The position numbers and the translations under genes were made by a program. Positions 32,919 through 42,001 of a DNA stretch of 64,000 nt are shown piece by piece. The notes beneath the pieces were generated by a model. The model saw only the letters and a list, made by a program, of their open reading frames with translations, was not told the DNA's origin and did no database searches. Each line of letters starts with the position of its first letter. Position 1 is the first letter of the stretch. The stretch spans positions 62,001 to 126,000 of the forward strand of contig NZ_JBNFVY010000001.1 of assembly GCF_049943335.1 (NCBI RefSeq), written 5' to 3'. The stretch is from JBNFVY01 sp049943335 (GTDB lineage Bacteria > Pseudomonadota > Alphaproteobacteria > Rhodobacterales > Rhodobacteraceae).

Positions 32919-33830
32919 TCAGCCCTGGCCCCCGGTGATCTTGCGTTGCTTGGCGCGGTCGAGCCCAAGTTTACGCTCGCGCCAGATGATCAGGATCCCC
33001 GCCAGCATGACCAGGCTGGCCCCGGCAAGCATGGGTGGGGTCGGCGATTCGGCAAACACGACATATCCGACGATAAGCGCCAGCAATAGAGACGCATATT
33101 CAAATGGCGCAACCAGCGACGCGTCCGCATAGCGATAGGCCGACGTCAGGAAAATCTGCCCGAACCCGCCCACCAGACCGGTCAGGATCATCACCCCGAC
33201 AACGGTCCAGCCCGGCCATACCCAGCCCCACGGCAAGGTCAGCAGCGACAGCCCGGTCGCCGTGATCGAAAACCAGAACACGATGGTCGCGGTGCCTTCT
33301 GTGCGGGTCAGGTTGCGCACGAAAATCTGCGCCAGGGCGGCAAAGATCGCGCCCATCAGCACGATCATCGCCCCCAGCGCCGCGCGCGTGTCATCGACCC
33401 CGCCAATCGCAAAACGGGGCGACAGGATCACCAGAACCCCGGCAAAGCCCAGCGCCACGGTGGTCAGCCGGAACACCCCGACCCGTTCGCCCAGGAACAT
33501 CGCAGCAAACACAACCACAAGCAGCGGCGCAGTGAACCCGATGGCCGTAACCTCGGGCAGGGGCAGCAGCGCCAGCCCGGCAAAGGTGCAGCCCATGGCG
33601 ACGGTGCCCACCAGCCCGCGCCAGACATGGCCCAACGGATTGTCCGTTTTCAATCCTGTGCCCAGTTCGCCCCGCAGGGCCAGCCAGCCGATGATCACCG
33701 GCGCCGCGAACAGCGACCGAAAGAACACCGTTTCACCCGGTGGCACCCCCCGCGCAGCCGCCCATTTGACGCAGGCCGTCATGATGGTGAACATCAGCAC
33801 CTGCATCAGTTTGAACCCGATGCCCTTCAT
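32919..33830 (-). CDS. DMT-superfamily transporter (EamA/RhaT type)
   Basis: The 303-residue membrane protein has about ten predicted helices arranged as two EamA repeats, for example FKLMQVLMFTIMTACVKWAA at the start, VAMGCTFAGLALLPLPEVTA and VAPFEYASLLLALIVGYVVF near the end. Such carriers export or import small metabolites; the closest described uses in alphaproteobacteria include S-adenosylmethionine uptake and amino acid efflux, but nothing here fixes the substrate. Its start overlaps the queG stop (ATGA), so it is cotranscribed with queG. Confidence 0.85.
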   Translation of the reverse strand: MKGIGFKLMQVLMFTIMTACVKWAAARGVPPGETVFFRSLFAAPVIIGWLALRGELGTGLKTDNPLGHVWRGLVGTVAMGCTFAGLALLPLPEVTAIGFTAPLLVVVFAAMFLGERVGVFRLTTVALGFAGVLVILSPRFAIGGVDDTRAALGAMIVLMGAIFAALAQIFVRNLTRTEGTATIVFWFSITATGLSLLTLPWGWVWPGWTVVGVMILTGLVGGFGQIFLTSAYRYADASLVAPFEYASLLLALIVGYVVFAESPTPPMLAGASLVMLAGILIIWRERKLGLDRAKQRKITGGQG

Positions 33831-34885
33831 GGCTTGTCCCCCAGCCGCCCGGCCGCCCAGCGGGCCGCGTCGGCCACCACGGGGTCCGGGTCATCAAACA
33901 GGGCCTCGGCATCCGGAATCAGTCTCTGTTCCAGGGAATTTCCGATCGCATAGAGCACATTGCGCACGAACCGGTTGCGCCCGATCCGCTTGATGGGCGA
34001 TCCGGAAAACAGGCTGCGAAATTGGGCATCTTCCAACCGGCTGAGCGCCCCAAGTTCCGGTTCGACAAGGTCGGCGCGCGCCGCCAGTTTTGCGTCGCGC
34101 CCGGTCACGGCGAACTTGTTCCACGGGCACACCGCAAGGCAATCGTCACAGCCATAGATCCGGTTGCCCAGCTTTTCGCGCAGCGCAGGATCGACCGGGC
34201 CCTTGTGCTCGATCGTGAGATACGAAATGCACCGCCGTGCATCCAGCCGAAACGGTGCCACGAACGCATCCGTCGGGCAGACATCCAGGCAGGCCGTGCA
34301 GGATCCGCACCGTTCGATCCCGGGCGGGTCGGTCGGCAGATCAAGCGTGGTAAAGATCGCGCCAAGAAAGAACCAGTTGCCCAATTCGCGGCCCAGCAGG
34401 TTGGTGTGCTTGCCCTGCCAGCCCAGGCCCGCCGCCGCGCCCAAGGGCTTTTCCATGACCGGTGCGGTATCCACGAAAACCTTGATTTGCGCCGTGTCAG
34501 AGCCGCTTTTTGCCGCCTCATCCAGCAACCAGCGCCCCACCCGTTTCAGCCGCTTTTTGACCACGTCGTGATAGTCGCGGTTCTGCGCATAGACCGAAAT
34601 CGCCCCCTTGTCCGGTTTGCCCAGCACCGCCATCGGATCGTGCGTGGGTGTATAGGGCTCGGCCAACATGATGATCGAACGCGCGTCGGGCCACAGCGCC
34701 GCGGGGTTGCCGCGCCATGCCATGCGTTCGCCCATCCACGCCATCTGGCCATGCATCCCGGCGTCTACGAATTCCTGCAACCTGTCGCCAGCATGGGCAA
34801 TGGCATCGGGCCGGCACACCCCCATGGCGGCAAAGCCTTCTTCGGTGGCCCGTTGAAAAAGTGCCTTTTTCAGTGCACTAGACAC
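33827..34885 (-). CDS. queG: Epoxyqueuosine reductase QueG
   Basis: QueG reduces epoxyqueuosine to queuosine in the wobble position of certain tRNAs, using cobalamin and two 4Fe-4S clusters. The 352-residue protein has the ferredoxin-like motifs CGSCTACLDVCPTDAF and CDDCLAVCPWNKFA. It also has the conserved CISYLTIEHKGPV between them, GWQGKHTNLLGRELGNWFFL, and a C-terminal HEAT-like tail (LFDDPDPVVADAARWAAGRL). The start is GTG (34885). It precedes the DMT transporter and follows the GST gene on the same strand with a 33-nt gap. Confidence 0.93.
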   Translation of the reverse strand: MSSALKKALFQRATEEGFAAMGVCRPDAIAHAGDRLQEFVDAGMHGQMAWMGERMAWRGNPAALWPDARSIIMLAEPYTPTHDPMAVLGKPDKGAISVYAQNRDYHDVVKKRLKRVGRWLLDEAAKSGSDTAQIKVFVDTAPVMEKPLGAAAGLGWQGKHTNLLGRELGNWFFLGAIFTTLDLPTDPPGIERCGSCTACLDVCPTDAFVAPFRLDARRCISYLTIEHKGPVDPALREKLGNRIYGCDDCLAVCPWNKFAVTGRDAKLAARADLVEPELGALSRLEDAQFRSLFSGSPIKRIGRNRFVRNVLYAIGNSLEQRLIPDAEALFDDPDPVVADAARWAAGRLGDKP

Positions 34886-34918
34886 GGTTTACCCCTATGT
34901 TTGCGCGTGCGCCGGGGA

Positions 34919-35584
34919 TCAGAAATCCAGGTCGGCATAATGTGCGGGCGGGGGAAATCCCGGCACCGTGTCGGCCAGAACCGCGCGAAACGCGGGGCGC
35001 GATTTGATCTTGGCGTACCAGTCTTTGACGGTCTGGGACCGATGCCAATCCACATCCGAGATATAGTCCAGCGACGACAAATGGGCCGCTGCGGAAAAAT
35101 CCGCCAGGCTGATCGCGTCCCCTGCCAGCCACCGGCGTTGGTCCAGCAACCAGGCCATGTAGTCGATGTGAAAGCGAATGGCCTTGGCCCCCGCCTTGAC
35201 ATTGCGCGAGTCCGGGTAGCCTTCGCCGGTGATCTTCTTGTTCACCCGCTCATAAAGCAGGTTCGACGTCACGTCCTGGTGAAACTTGTCGTCGAACCAG
35301 CTGACCAGCCGGCGCACTTCGTACCGGGCTTCGGGATTGGGGGGCATCAGGGCCGGTTCGGGGTATTTTTCTTCGATATACTCACAGATCGGCGTGCTTT
35401 CCGACATGGTCATGCCATCCATACGCAGGACGGGCACCTTGCCGGCCGGGTTGCGACGCAGGAAATCTGGATCTTTCTCCCAGTACCGTTCCTCGACCAG
35501 CTCAACCTCGAGCTTTTTTTCCGCAAGCACCAGGCGCACCTTGCGGCAGAACGGGGACAGCGGAACATGGAAAAGGCGTATCAT
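34919..35584 (-). CDS. Glutathione S-transferase family protein
   Basis: The 221-residue protein has a thioredoxin-like N-terminal domain (IRLFHVPLSPFCRKVRLVLA, NPAGKVPVLRMDGMTMSEST with the cis-Pro and the glutathione-binding ES-type site) and a helical C-terminal domain with GDAISLADFSAAAHL. The catalytic Ser/Cys is probably in PLSPFC. The ATG at 35584 is preferred over one at 35611 because IRLFHVPLSPFC is the usual beginning of the fold. It may act in detoxification; the substrate is not readable. It is followed by queG on the same strand. Confidence 0.88.
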   Translation of the reverse strand: MIRLFHVPLSPFCRKVRLVLAEKKLEVELVEERYWEKDPDFLRRNPAGKVPVLRMDGMTMSESTPICEYIEEKYPEPALMPPNPEARYEVRRLVSWFDDKFHQDVTSNLLYERVNKKITGEGYPDSRNVKAGAKAIRFHIDYMAWLLDQRRWLAGDAISLADFSAAAHLSSLDYISDVDWHRSQTVKDWYAKIKSRPAFRAVLADTVPGFPPPAHYADLDF

Positions 35585-35638
35585 GCGGGTCAACTCGCGA
35601 ATTAGGTGCACCCTAGATGCCGGTTTCCACCCGCGATT

Positions 35639-36373
35639 TCAATCCTCGAAACAGGCGGCGCGCCCGTCGGCGGCGATGGTCTGCGCGCCGGAACGGATCT
35701 GGATGGCGCGATTGCGCGTGAAACGGCCGGGGTGCGCGGCATTGCGGGTCTTGGGGCTGGGCAGAATGGCCGCCAGCAGCGCGGCCTGATCCGCAGTCAG
35801 ATCTTCGGGGCCGACGCGAAAGTAGTTTCGCGCGGCCGCTTCGACCCCGAAGATACCTTCGCCGAATTCGGCGATGTTCAGGTAAACTTCCAGGATACGC
35901 CGCTTGCTCCATGCCGCTTCGATGGCCGGCGTCATCAGGGCCTCAAGCCCTTTGCGCGGCCAACTGCGCCCATGCCACAGGAACGCGTTCTTGACCGTTT
36001 GCTGGCTGATGGTCGACGCGCCGCGCCGCCCGCCATCATCTATCGCCTCGCGAATCGCGGCGACATCGAACCCCCAATGGTTGCAAAAATTCGCATCTTC
36101 TGCCGCCACGACCGACCGCAGCATCACCGGGGCGATATCGTCAACCGGCACCCATTCATAGTCTACCCCGCCCAAACGGCGCACTTCAGATTGGATATAC
36201 AGCGTCGAAGGCACCGGCAGCACCGCATAGGCCCCGATCCAGAGCGCCACCAGAACGATTGCCACCCCCACCGCGCGCACGGCCCATTTGACCGCCCATC
36301 GCACAGGTCGGGGGCGCACAGGACGGGGGCGCGCTGCCTTGGCTGTTTCTTTTTTGCTCGGGGTTTTTGCCAC
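35639..36373 (-). CDS. mtgA: Monofunctional biosynthetic peptidoglycan transglycosylase
   Basis: MtgA polymerises lipid II into glycan strands. The 244-residue protein has a basic N-terminus, a single membrane anchor (about residues 27-50, WAVRAVGVAIVLVALWIGAY), and the GT51 glycosyltransferase domain. The domain's hallmarks are VVAAEDANFCNHWGFDV (catalytic Glu), RRGASTISQQTVKNAFLW, and RILEVYLNIAEFGEGIFGVE with the second essential Glu. The start is GTG at 36373. It lacks the transpeptidase domain of class A PBPs. It sits between the GST gene and gltB, all leftward. Confidence 0.93.
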   Translation of the reverse strand: MAKTPSKKETAKAARPRPVRPRPVRWAVKWAVRAVGVAIVLVALWIGAYAVLPVPSTLYIQSEVRRLGGVDYEWVPVDDIAPVMLRSVVAAEDANFCNHWGFDVAAIREAIDDGGRRGASTISQQTVKNAFLWHGRSWPRKGLEALMTPAIEAAWSKRRILEVYLNIAEFGEGIFGVEAAARNYFRVGPEDLTADQAALLAAILPSPKTRNAAHPGRFTRNRAIQIRSGAQTIAADGRAACFED

Positions 36374-36480
36374 GGGTGAAAATAGTCACCATCCGGCGCG
36401 ATGCGTCAACATGTTCGTGCAACCGATCCAACCCGCATCCACAAGGGACGCGGGCTGGGTCACGGCGCGTGCAACAGGCC

Positions 36481-39400
36481 TTATTCCGCCGGAATAGCCC
36501 CTTCTTCCAGTGTCAGCGGTACCGGCAGGTGAACCAGCATTTCCTTCGGGCAGACCTGCACGAAATTGGGCAGTTCGCCCTGCCAATGCGACAGGATTTC
36601 GGCGCCTTTGGCTGATTTGGTTTCGGCCACGTGGCGTTCGATCAGCTCGCGCAGCTGTACCTTCCAGTGATCCACCGTCACCGGGCCAATCACCAGTGAT
36701 TCCATGTTCATCAGACCCTCGGCCACGCCATCGGGATCATAGATATAGGCCATACCGCCTGTCATCCCGGCGCCAAAGTTGGCCCCGATCGCCCCCAGGA
36801 TCACCGCGATGCCGCCGGTCATGTATTCACACCCGTTCGACCCGCAGCCTTCGATCACCACTTTCGCGCCCGAGTTTCGGACCGCAAAGCGTTCCCCCGC
36901 CCGGCCCGCTGCGAACAGATACCCGTCTGTCGCACCGTACAGCACCGTGTTGCCGATGATCGTGTTCTGATCGGCCACCAGCGGCGAATGCATCGGCGGG
37001 CGAACCACGATGGTCGCGCCCGACAGGCCCTTGCCGACATAGTCGTTCGCATCGCCCGATACTTCGATCTTCAATCCCGGCGCGCCAAAAGCGCCCAGCG
37101 ATTGCCCGGCCGAACCGGTCAGCTTGACCGTCAGGTGATCGGATTGCAGCGAATTGCGCATCCCGAACTGGCGCACGATATGGCTGGACGTGCGCGTGCC
37201 GACGGTGCGCAGCGTGTTCTGCACCGCATAAGACAGCTGCATCTTTTCGCCGTCGTTCAGGAACCGCGCCGCATCCGACACGATCTGCGCATCCAACGTA
37301 TCGGGCACCGCATTGCGCGGCTTGGACCGGTCGTAGGTGATGTTATGCGCGCCATCGACGGTGATCAGCAGCGGGTTCAGATCCAGATCGTCCAGATGGG
37401 CCGACCCGCGGCTGACCTGCGTCAGCAGATCGGCGCGCCCGATCACCTCGTCCAGAGACCGCGCACCGATACTGGCCAGGATCTCGCGCACCTCTTGGGC
37501 ATAGAAGGTGATCAGGTTGACCACCTTGTCCGCGTTGCCGGTGAACTTGGCGCGCAGGCGTTCGTCTTGCGTGCAAACGCCGACCGGGCAGGTGTTGCTC
37601 TGACACTGACGCACCATGATACAGCCCATCGCGATCAGCGCCGCGGTGCCGATGCCGTATTCTTCGGCCCCCATCATCGCGGCCATGACGATATCGCGGC
37701 CCGTGCGCAAACCGCCATCGGTGCGCAGGGTGACGCGGTCACGCAGGTTGTTCATGGCCAGAACCTGATGCGCTTCGGTCAGGCCCATTTCCCACGGCAG
37801 CCCGGCGAACTTGATCGACGTTGCGGGCGAAGCGCCCGTCCCGCCATTGTGCCCGGAAATCAGGATCACGTCGGCCTTGGCCTTGGCCACACCCGCCGCA
37901 ATCGTGCCCACACCGGACGAGGCCACCAGTTTCACCGTCACCTTGCAGCGCGGGTTGATCTGTTTCAGGTCATAGATCAGCTGCGCCAGATCTTCGATCG
38001 AATAGATGTCGTGGTGGGGGGGCGGTGAAATCAGCGTCACGCCCTTGGTCGAATGGCGCAGCCGCGCGATCAGGTCGGTGACCTTCATGCCGGGCAGTTG
38101 CCCGCCTTCGCCGGGCTTGGCGCCCTGGGCCACCTTGATCTCAAGCTCTTCGCACTGGTTCAGGTATTCCGCCGTCACGCCGAACCGCCCCGAGGCGACC
38201 TGTTTGATCTTGGCCGACGGGTTGTCGCCGTTGGATTCGGGTACGAAATGCGCCGGATCTTCGCCGCCTTCGCCGCTGTCGGATTTCGCGCCGATGCGGT
38301 TCATCGCGACATTCAGCGTCTTGTGCGCTTCGGGCGACAGCGCGCCCAGCGACATGCCCGGCGTCACAAAGCGTTTGCGGATGCTGGTGATGCTTTCGAC
38401 CTGTTCGATCGGGATCGCGTCGCCCAGCGGCTTGACGGCCAGCAGGTCGCGCAGGTGGATCGGCGGCATCGACTGCATCTTGGCGCTGAACTGCTTCCAC
38501 ATCTCATAGCTGGCGCGGTCACACGCCGCCTGCAACATGTGCATCGACTGGGCTTCCCACGCGTGCGTCTCGCCCGAGCGGCGCGCCTTGTAGAACCCCC
38601 CGATGGGCAGAACCTGGCTGCCGGACAGCCAGCCCAGCTTGTGCACCTGTTCCAGCTTGTTCTGGATCCCGTTCACGCCGATGCCACTGATGCGGCTGTG
38701 CATGCCGGGGAAGAATTCGGCGCACATCGCCCGGCTCAGGCCCACAGCCTCAAAGTTCAGCCCGCCGCGATAAGACGATATGACAGAAATCCCCATTTTG
38801 GCCATGATTTTCAGCAGCCCGGCATCCACCGCCGCGCGGTAGCGTTGGGTCGCTTCGGTCAAAGAACAATCCAGCAGGCCCCGGTCGATCCGGTCCGCCA
38901 GGCTGTCTTCGGCCAGATAGGCGTTCACGATGGTTGCGCCGCAGCCGACCAGCACGGCGAAATAGTGCGGATCAATGCATTCGGCGCTGCGCACACCGAT
39001 GGAACAGAAGGTCCGCAGGCCCTTTTGCGTCAGCCAGAAATGCACCGCCGACGTGGCCAGGATCATCGGCATCGCCACCTTGCCGTCGCACTGATGCTGG
39101 TCGGTCAGCACGATATGGCCGCCGCCCGAACGCACGGCGTCCTCGGCCTCGGCGCGGATACGGTCCAACCCTGCGCGCAGGGCACCGGGGCCAGCGTCAG
39201 CGGGGAAGGTACAGTCGATTTCCGTCATCGGGGCGTTGAAGTGCCGCTTCAGCGCTTCGAACTCGGCGTTGGCGACAAAGGGGCTGTCCAGCACCAGGAT
39301 TTCGGTCTGGCTGCTGTCTTCGTCCAGCACGTTCTTGAGGTTACCGAACCGTGTCTTCAGGCTCATGACGCGGAATTCGCGCAGGCTGTCGATCGGCGGG

Positions 39401-41019
39401 TTGGTCACCTGGCTGAAGTTCTGGCGGAAGAAATGCGACAGCGGGCGGTACTTTTCGCTCAGCACCGCGCTGGGCGTGTCATCCCCCATCGAGGCCAGCG
39501 TTTCCTTGCCATCCTCGGCCATCGGCGCAAGGATCTGTTCCAGCTCTTCGATGGAATAGCCCGCCGCGATCTGGCGCTTGCGCAGCTCTTCGCCGGTATA
39601 CAGCGGCTCTTCGGGCACACCGGTCAGTTCGTCGTCCAGTTCCTTGATCTTGCAGACCCATTCACTGAAGGGCTGGCTGTCGGCCAGAAGGTTCTTGATA
39701 TCCTTGTCGTGGTAGAGCTTGCCCTCGGCCATATCCACGGCCAGGATCTGCCCCGGGCCCAGCGCGCCCTTTTCGCGAACGGTGGCTTCGTCAGTCGGGA
39801 CCATGCCCACTTCGCTGCCCGCAATGACCAGCCCGTCGCCCGTCACCACATAGCGCATGGGGCGCAGCCCGTTGCGATCCAGCCCGGCGCAAACCCAGCG
39901 CCCGTCCGTCATCGCCAGCGCGGCCGGGCCGTCCCACGGCTCCATCACGCTGTTCACATAGGAATACATGTCGCGCCACGCCTGCGGCAGTTCTTCGGCG
40001 GTCTTCGACCAGCTTTCCGGCACCAGCATCGTCTTGGCCATCGGCGCGCTTCTGCCCGCCCGCACCAACACCTCGAACACCGCATCCAGCGCGGCGGAAT
40101 CGGACGAGCCATGCGCCACGATCGGCTTGATGTCTTCGGCCATGTCGCCAAACGTGCTCGACGCCATGCGGATCTCGTGGCTCTTCAGCCAGTTCAGGTT
40201 GCCCCTGATCGTGTTGATTTCACCGTTGTGGGCCAGCATCCGGAACGGCTGAGCCAGCCACCACTGTGGGAACGTGTTCGTCGAATACCGCTGGTGATAG
40301 ATCGCGAATGCACTTTCGAACCGCTCATCCAGCAGGTCGGGATAGAATTCGGCCACCTGTTCGGCCAGCATCATGCCCTTGTAGATGATCGACCGGCAGG
40401 ACAGCGAACAGATGTACATTTCGCGCACGCCGGCGGCAAAGGCGGCCTTTTCAATCCGGCGCCGGATCACATACAGCTCGCGCTCAAATGTTTCCTGATC
40501 GACACCCTTGGAATTGCTGATCAGGATCTGCTCGATCTCGGGGCGGGTGGCATTCGCCTTTTCCCCAAGGCATTCGATCTGCACCGGCACATGGCGCCAG
40601 CCGTAGATGTAATACCCCATCCGCAAGACTTCGGTTTCCACGATGGTCCGGCACGTTTCCTGCGCGCCGAAATCCGTGCGCGGCAAAAACACCTGACCCA
40701 CGGCCAACAATTCGTCGCGGCGTGGCTTGTGACCCGTCCGGTCGACCTGATCGTAGAAAAAGGGCACAGGGATCTGCACGTGAATGCCCGCACCATCGCC
40801 TGTCTTGCCATCGGCATCAACCGCGCCGCGGTGCCAGATCGCCTTGAGCGCATCGATGCCGTTTTGCACGACCTGACGCGATTTCTTGCCGTCAATGGAC
40901 ACGACCAGACCCACACCGCAGGACGAATGTTCATCGTCTTCGCGGAACAGGCTGTTCTCGGCCATCCATTTGCGCTTCGCCTCTTCCTGGCGGGCCCAGT
41001 CTGTATCGAATTTGGTCAT
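36481..41019 (-). CDS. gltB: Glutamate synthase (NADPH) large subunit
   Basis: GltB makes two glutamates from glutamine and 2-oxoglutarate; ammonia is channelled between its two active sites. The 1512-residue protein has a short propeptide, with the class II glutaminase nucleophile Cys34 in EHSSCGVGLV. The FMN-binding synthase domain has GEGGEDPAHFVPESNGDNPS and SGHNGGTGASPATSIKFAGL. The 3Fe-4S site has CIMVRQCQSNTCPVGVC, and the C-terminal beta-helix domain has GATDGYLFAAGRAGERFAVR. Its start overlaps the stop of an alpha/beta hydrolase gene that separates it from gltD (ATGA). Confidence 0.96.
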   Translation of the reverse strand: MTKFDTDWARQEEAKRKWMAENSLFREDDEHSSCGVGLVVSIDGKKSRQVVQNGIDALKAIWHRGAVDADGKTGDGAGIHVQIPVPFFYDQVDRTGHKPRRDELLAVGQVFLPRTDFGAQETCRTIVETEVLRMGYYIYGWRHVPVQIECLGEKANATRPEIEQILISNSKGVDQETFERELYVIRRRIEKAAFAAGVREMYICSLSCRSIIYKGMMLAEQVAEFYPDLLDERFESAFAIYHQRYSTNTFPQWWLAQPFRMLAHNGEINTIRGNLNWLKSHEIRMASSTFGDMAEDIKPIVAHGSSDSAALDAVFEVLVRAGRSAPMAKTMLVPESWSKTAEELPQAWRDMYSYVNSVMEPWDGPAALAMTDGRWVCAGLDRNGLRPMRYVVTGDGLVIAGSEVGMVPTDEATVREKGALGPGQILAVDMAEGKLYHDKDIKNLLADSQPFSEWVCKIKELDDELTGVPEEPLYTGEELRKRQIAAGYSIEELEQILAPMAEDGKETLASMGDDTPSAVLSEKYRPLSHFFRQNFSQVTNPPIDSLREFRVMSLKTRFGNLKNVLDEDSSQTEILVLDSPFVANAEFEALKRHFNAPMTEIDCTFPADAGPGALRAGLDRIRAEAEDAVRSGGGHIVLTDQHQCDGKVAMPMILATSAVHFWLTQKGLRTFCSIGVRSAECIDPHYFAVLVGCGATIVNAYLAEDSLADRIDRGLLDCSLTEATQRYRAAVDAGLLKIMAKMGISVISSYRGGLNFEAVGLSRAMCAEFFPGMHSRISGIGVNGIQNKLEQVHKLGWLSGSQVLPIGGFYKARRSGETHAWEAQSMHMLQAACDRASYEMWKQFSAKMQSMPPIHLRDLLAVKPLGDAIPIEQVESITSIRKRFVTPGMSLGALSPEAHKTLNVAMNRIGAKSDSGEGGEDPAHFVPESNGDNPSAKIKQVASGRFGVTAEYLNQCEELEIKVAQGAKPGEGGQLPGMKVTDLIARLRHSTKGVTLISPPPHHDIYSIEDLAQLIYDLKQINPRCKVTVKLVASSGVGTIAAGVAKAKADVILISGHNGGTGASPATSIKFAGLPWEMGLTEAHQVLAMNNLRDRVTLRTDGGLRTGRDIVMAAMMGAEEYGIGTAALIAMGCIMVRQCQSNTCPVGVCTQDERLRAKFTGNADKVVNLITFYAQEVREILASIGARSLDEVIGRADLLTQVSRGSAHLDDLDLNPLLITVDGAHNITYDRSKPRNAVPDTLDAQIVSDAARFLNDGEKMQLSYAVQNTLRTVGTRTSSHIVRQFGMRNSLQSDHLTVKLTGSAGQSLGAFGAPGLKIEVSGDANDYVGKGLSGATIVVRPPMHSPLVADQNTIIGNTVLYGATDGYLFAAGRAGERFAVRNSGAKVVIEGCGSNGCEYMTGGIAVILGAIGANFGAGMTGGMAYIYDPDGVAEGLMNMESLVIGPVTVDHWKVQLRELIERHVAETKSAKGAEILSHWQGELPNFVQVCPKEMLVHLPVPLTLEEGAIPAE

Positions 41020-41804
41020 GGTCTCGTCTCCTGAATAGAGCGGTCATTTCTGTCGTCATCAAAGGCTTTGCGGGTTATCCCGCCCACCGATTCCACGCCG
41101 TTGCGCACGACGCGGGGCTTGCCCTGGATGGCGTATTTCACAATGTGGCCCAGCCGGCCCTGCCTGCGCAGCCAATCGGCAAGCCGGTGGTTGCCGTCGG
41201 GAAACACGTAGTGCCTGGCATGGCTGGCCCGCGGAAAGCGGTCCAGATGAATGATTTCGTCGTCGGTGCCGCCATGCAGGATGGTGACTTCGGTTTGCGG
41301 GCCCGGCAGTGCTTCGACCGCTTCGAACGGCCAGGTTTCGATCTTGTTGCGAAAGAACTTCCAGCGCCGTTCTTCGGGCACCCGGCTCTGACGGGCGGAA
41401 AACTGCGGCACAATCGCCAGAACCGCATCAACCCGTGTCAGATTTGGCAATATCAGCGCCATGGTGCCGCCCATCGAATTGCCGATCGCCACGACGCGGT
41501 CGATCCCGTGCGCGCCAACGGTCAGTTTGATCGCGCTGACGATCTGGTCGGCCACGCCCGGCCCGTTCATCCAGCTGCGCGAAATGTCCGACACGAACAA
41601 CACGTGGTTGCCCCCGTCGGACGCCGTGCCGAAAAATTCTGGCGGGGGCATTTCCTGGCGGTGGTTTCCGACCCCGGACATGCTGACCACCAGCACCTTG
41701 TTGGTGCCCGGCAGGTACTGAATGCGCAAAGGCGGATCGACCGGCAGGTCAACCTGTCCGGGTGCGGTTCTTTCGCTGATCCGTCGTGCCGTATCCAATG
41801 GCAT
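41016..41804 (-). CDS. Alpha/beta-hydrolase-like protein between gltD and gltB
   Basis: The reading frame is open for 397 codons and runs into gltD, but the realistic start is the ATG at 41804 (AAAGGA just upstream), giving 262 residues. A strand KVLVVSMSGVGNHRQEMPPP and a nucleophile elbow RVVAIGNSMGGTMALIL identify a serine-hydrolase fold. Later TEVTILHGGTDDEIIHLDRF and FPDGNHRLADWL could supply the acid and His. It resembles the hydrolase at 21340-22242. It overlaps gltB by ATGA, so it is translated with it. What it contributes to glutamate synthesis, if anything, is unknown; gltB and gltD usually lie closer together. Confidence 0.6.
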   Translation of the reverse strand: MPLDTARRISERTAPGQVDLPVDPPLRIQYLPGTNKVLVVSMSGVGNHRQEMPPPEFFGTASDGGNHVLFVSDISRSWMNGPGVADQIVSAIKLTVGAHGIDRVVAIGNSMGGTMALILPNLTRVDAVLAIVPQFSARQSRVPEERRWKFFRNKIETWPFEAVEALPGPQTEVTILHGGTDDEIIHLDRFPRASHARHYVFPDGNHRLADWLRRQGRLGHIVKYAIQGKPRVVRNGVESVGGITRKAFDDDRNDRSIQETRP

Positions 41805-42001
41805 GGGTCCTTTGCTGACCTGGGTTTCGCCATGGCCCGGCCCGCGTGGGCCGTAACCTTTGTTTAACGTTTGCGCATAACCGGTCAGATCCGCTGACCC
41901 ATCCGGTTTTTTCTGCCCGACACTTTGCCCGACAGATGTCCGACAGCCTGCTGACGCGTTGCCGACCGATGGCAGACGAATGGCAGACAGGCGGGCGCGG
42001 C

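Noticed and set aside
34022..35605. 527-codon plus-strand open frame
   Set aside because: Antisense to queG and the GST gene, with the composition typical of high-GC antisense frames.
38053..41034. 993-codon plus-strand open frame
   Set aside because: It is the antisense shadow of gltB; its sequence is His/Arg/Gln-rich, with no recognisable domain and no ribosome-binding site.
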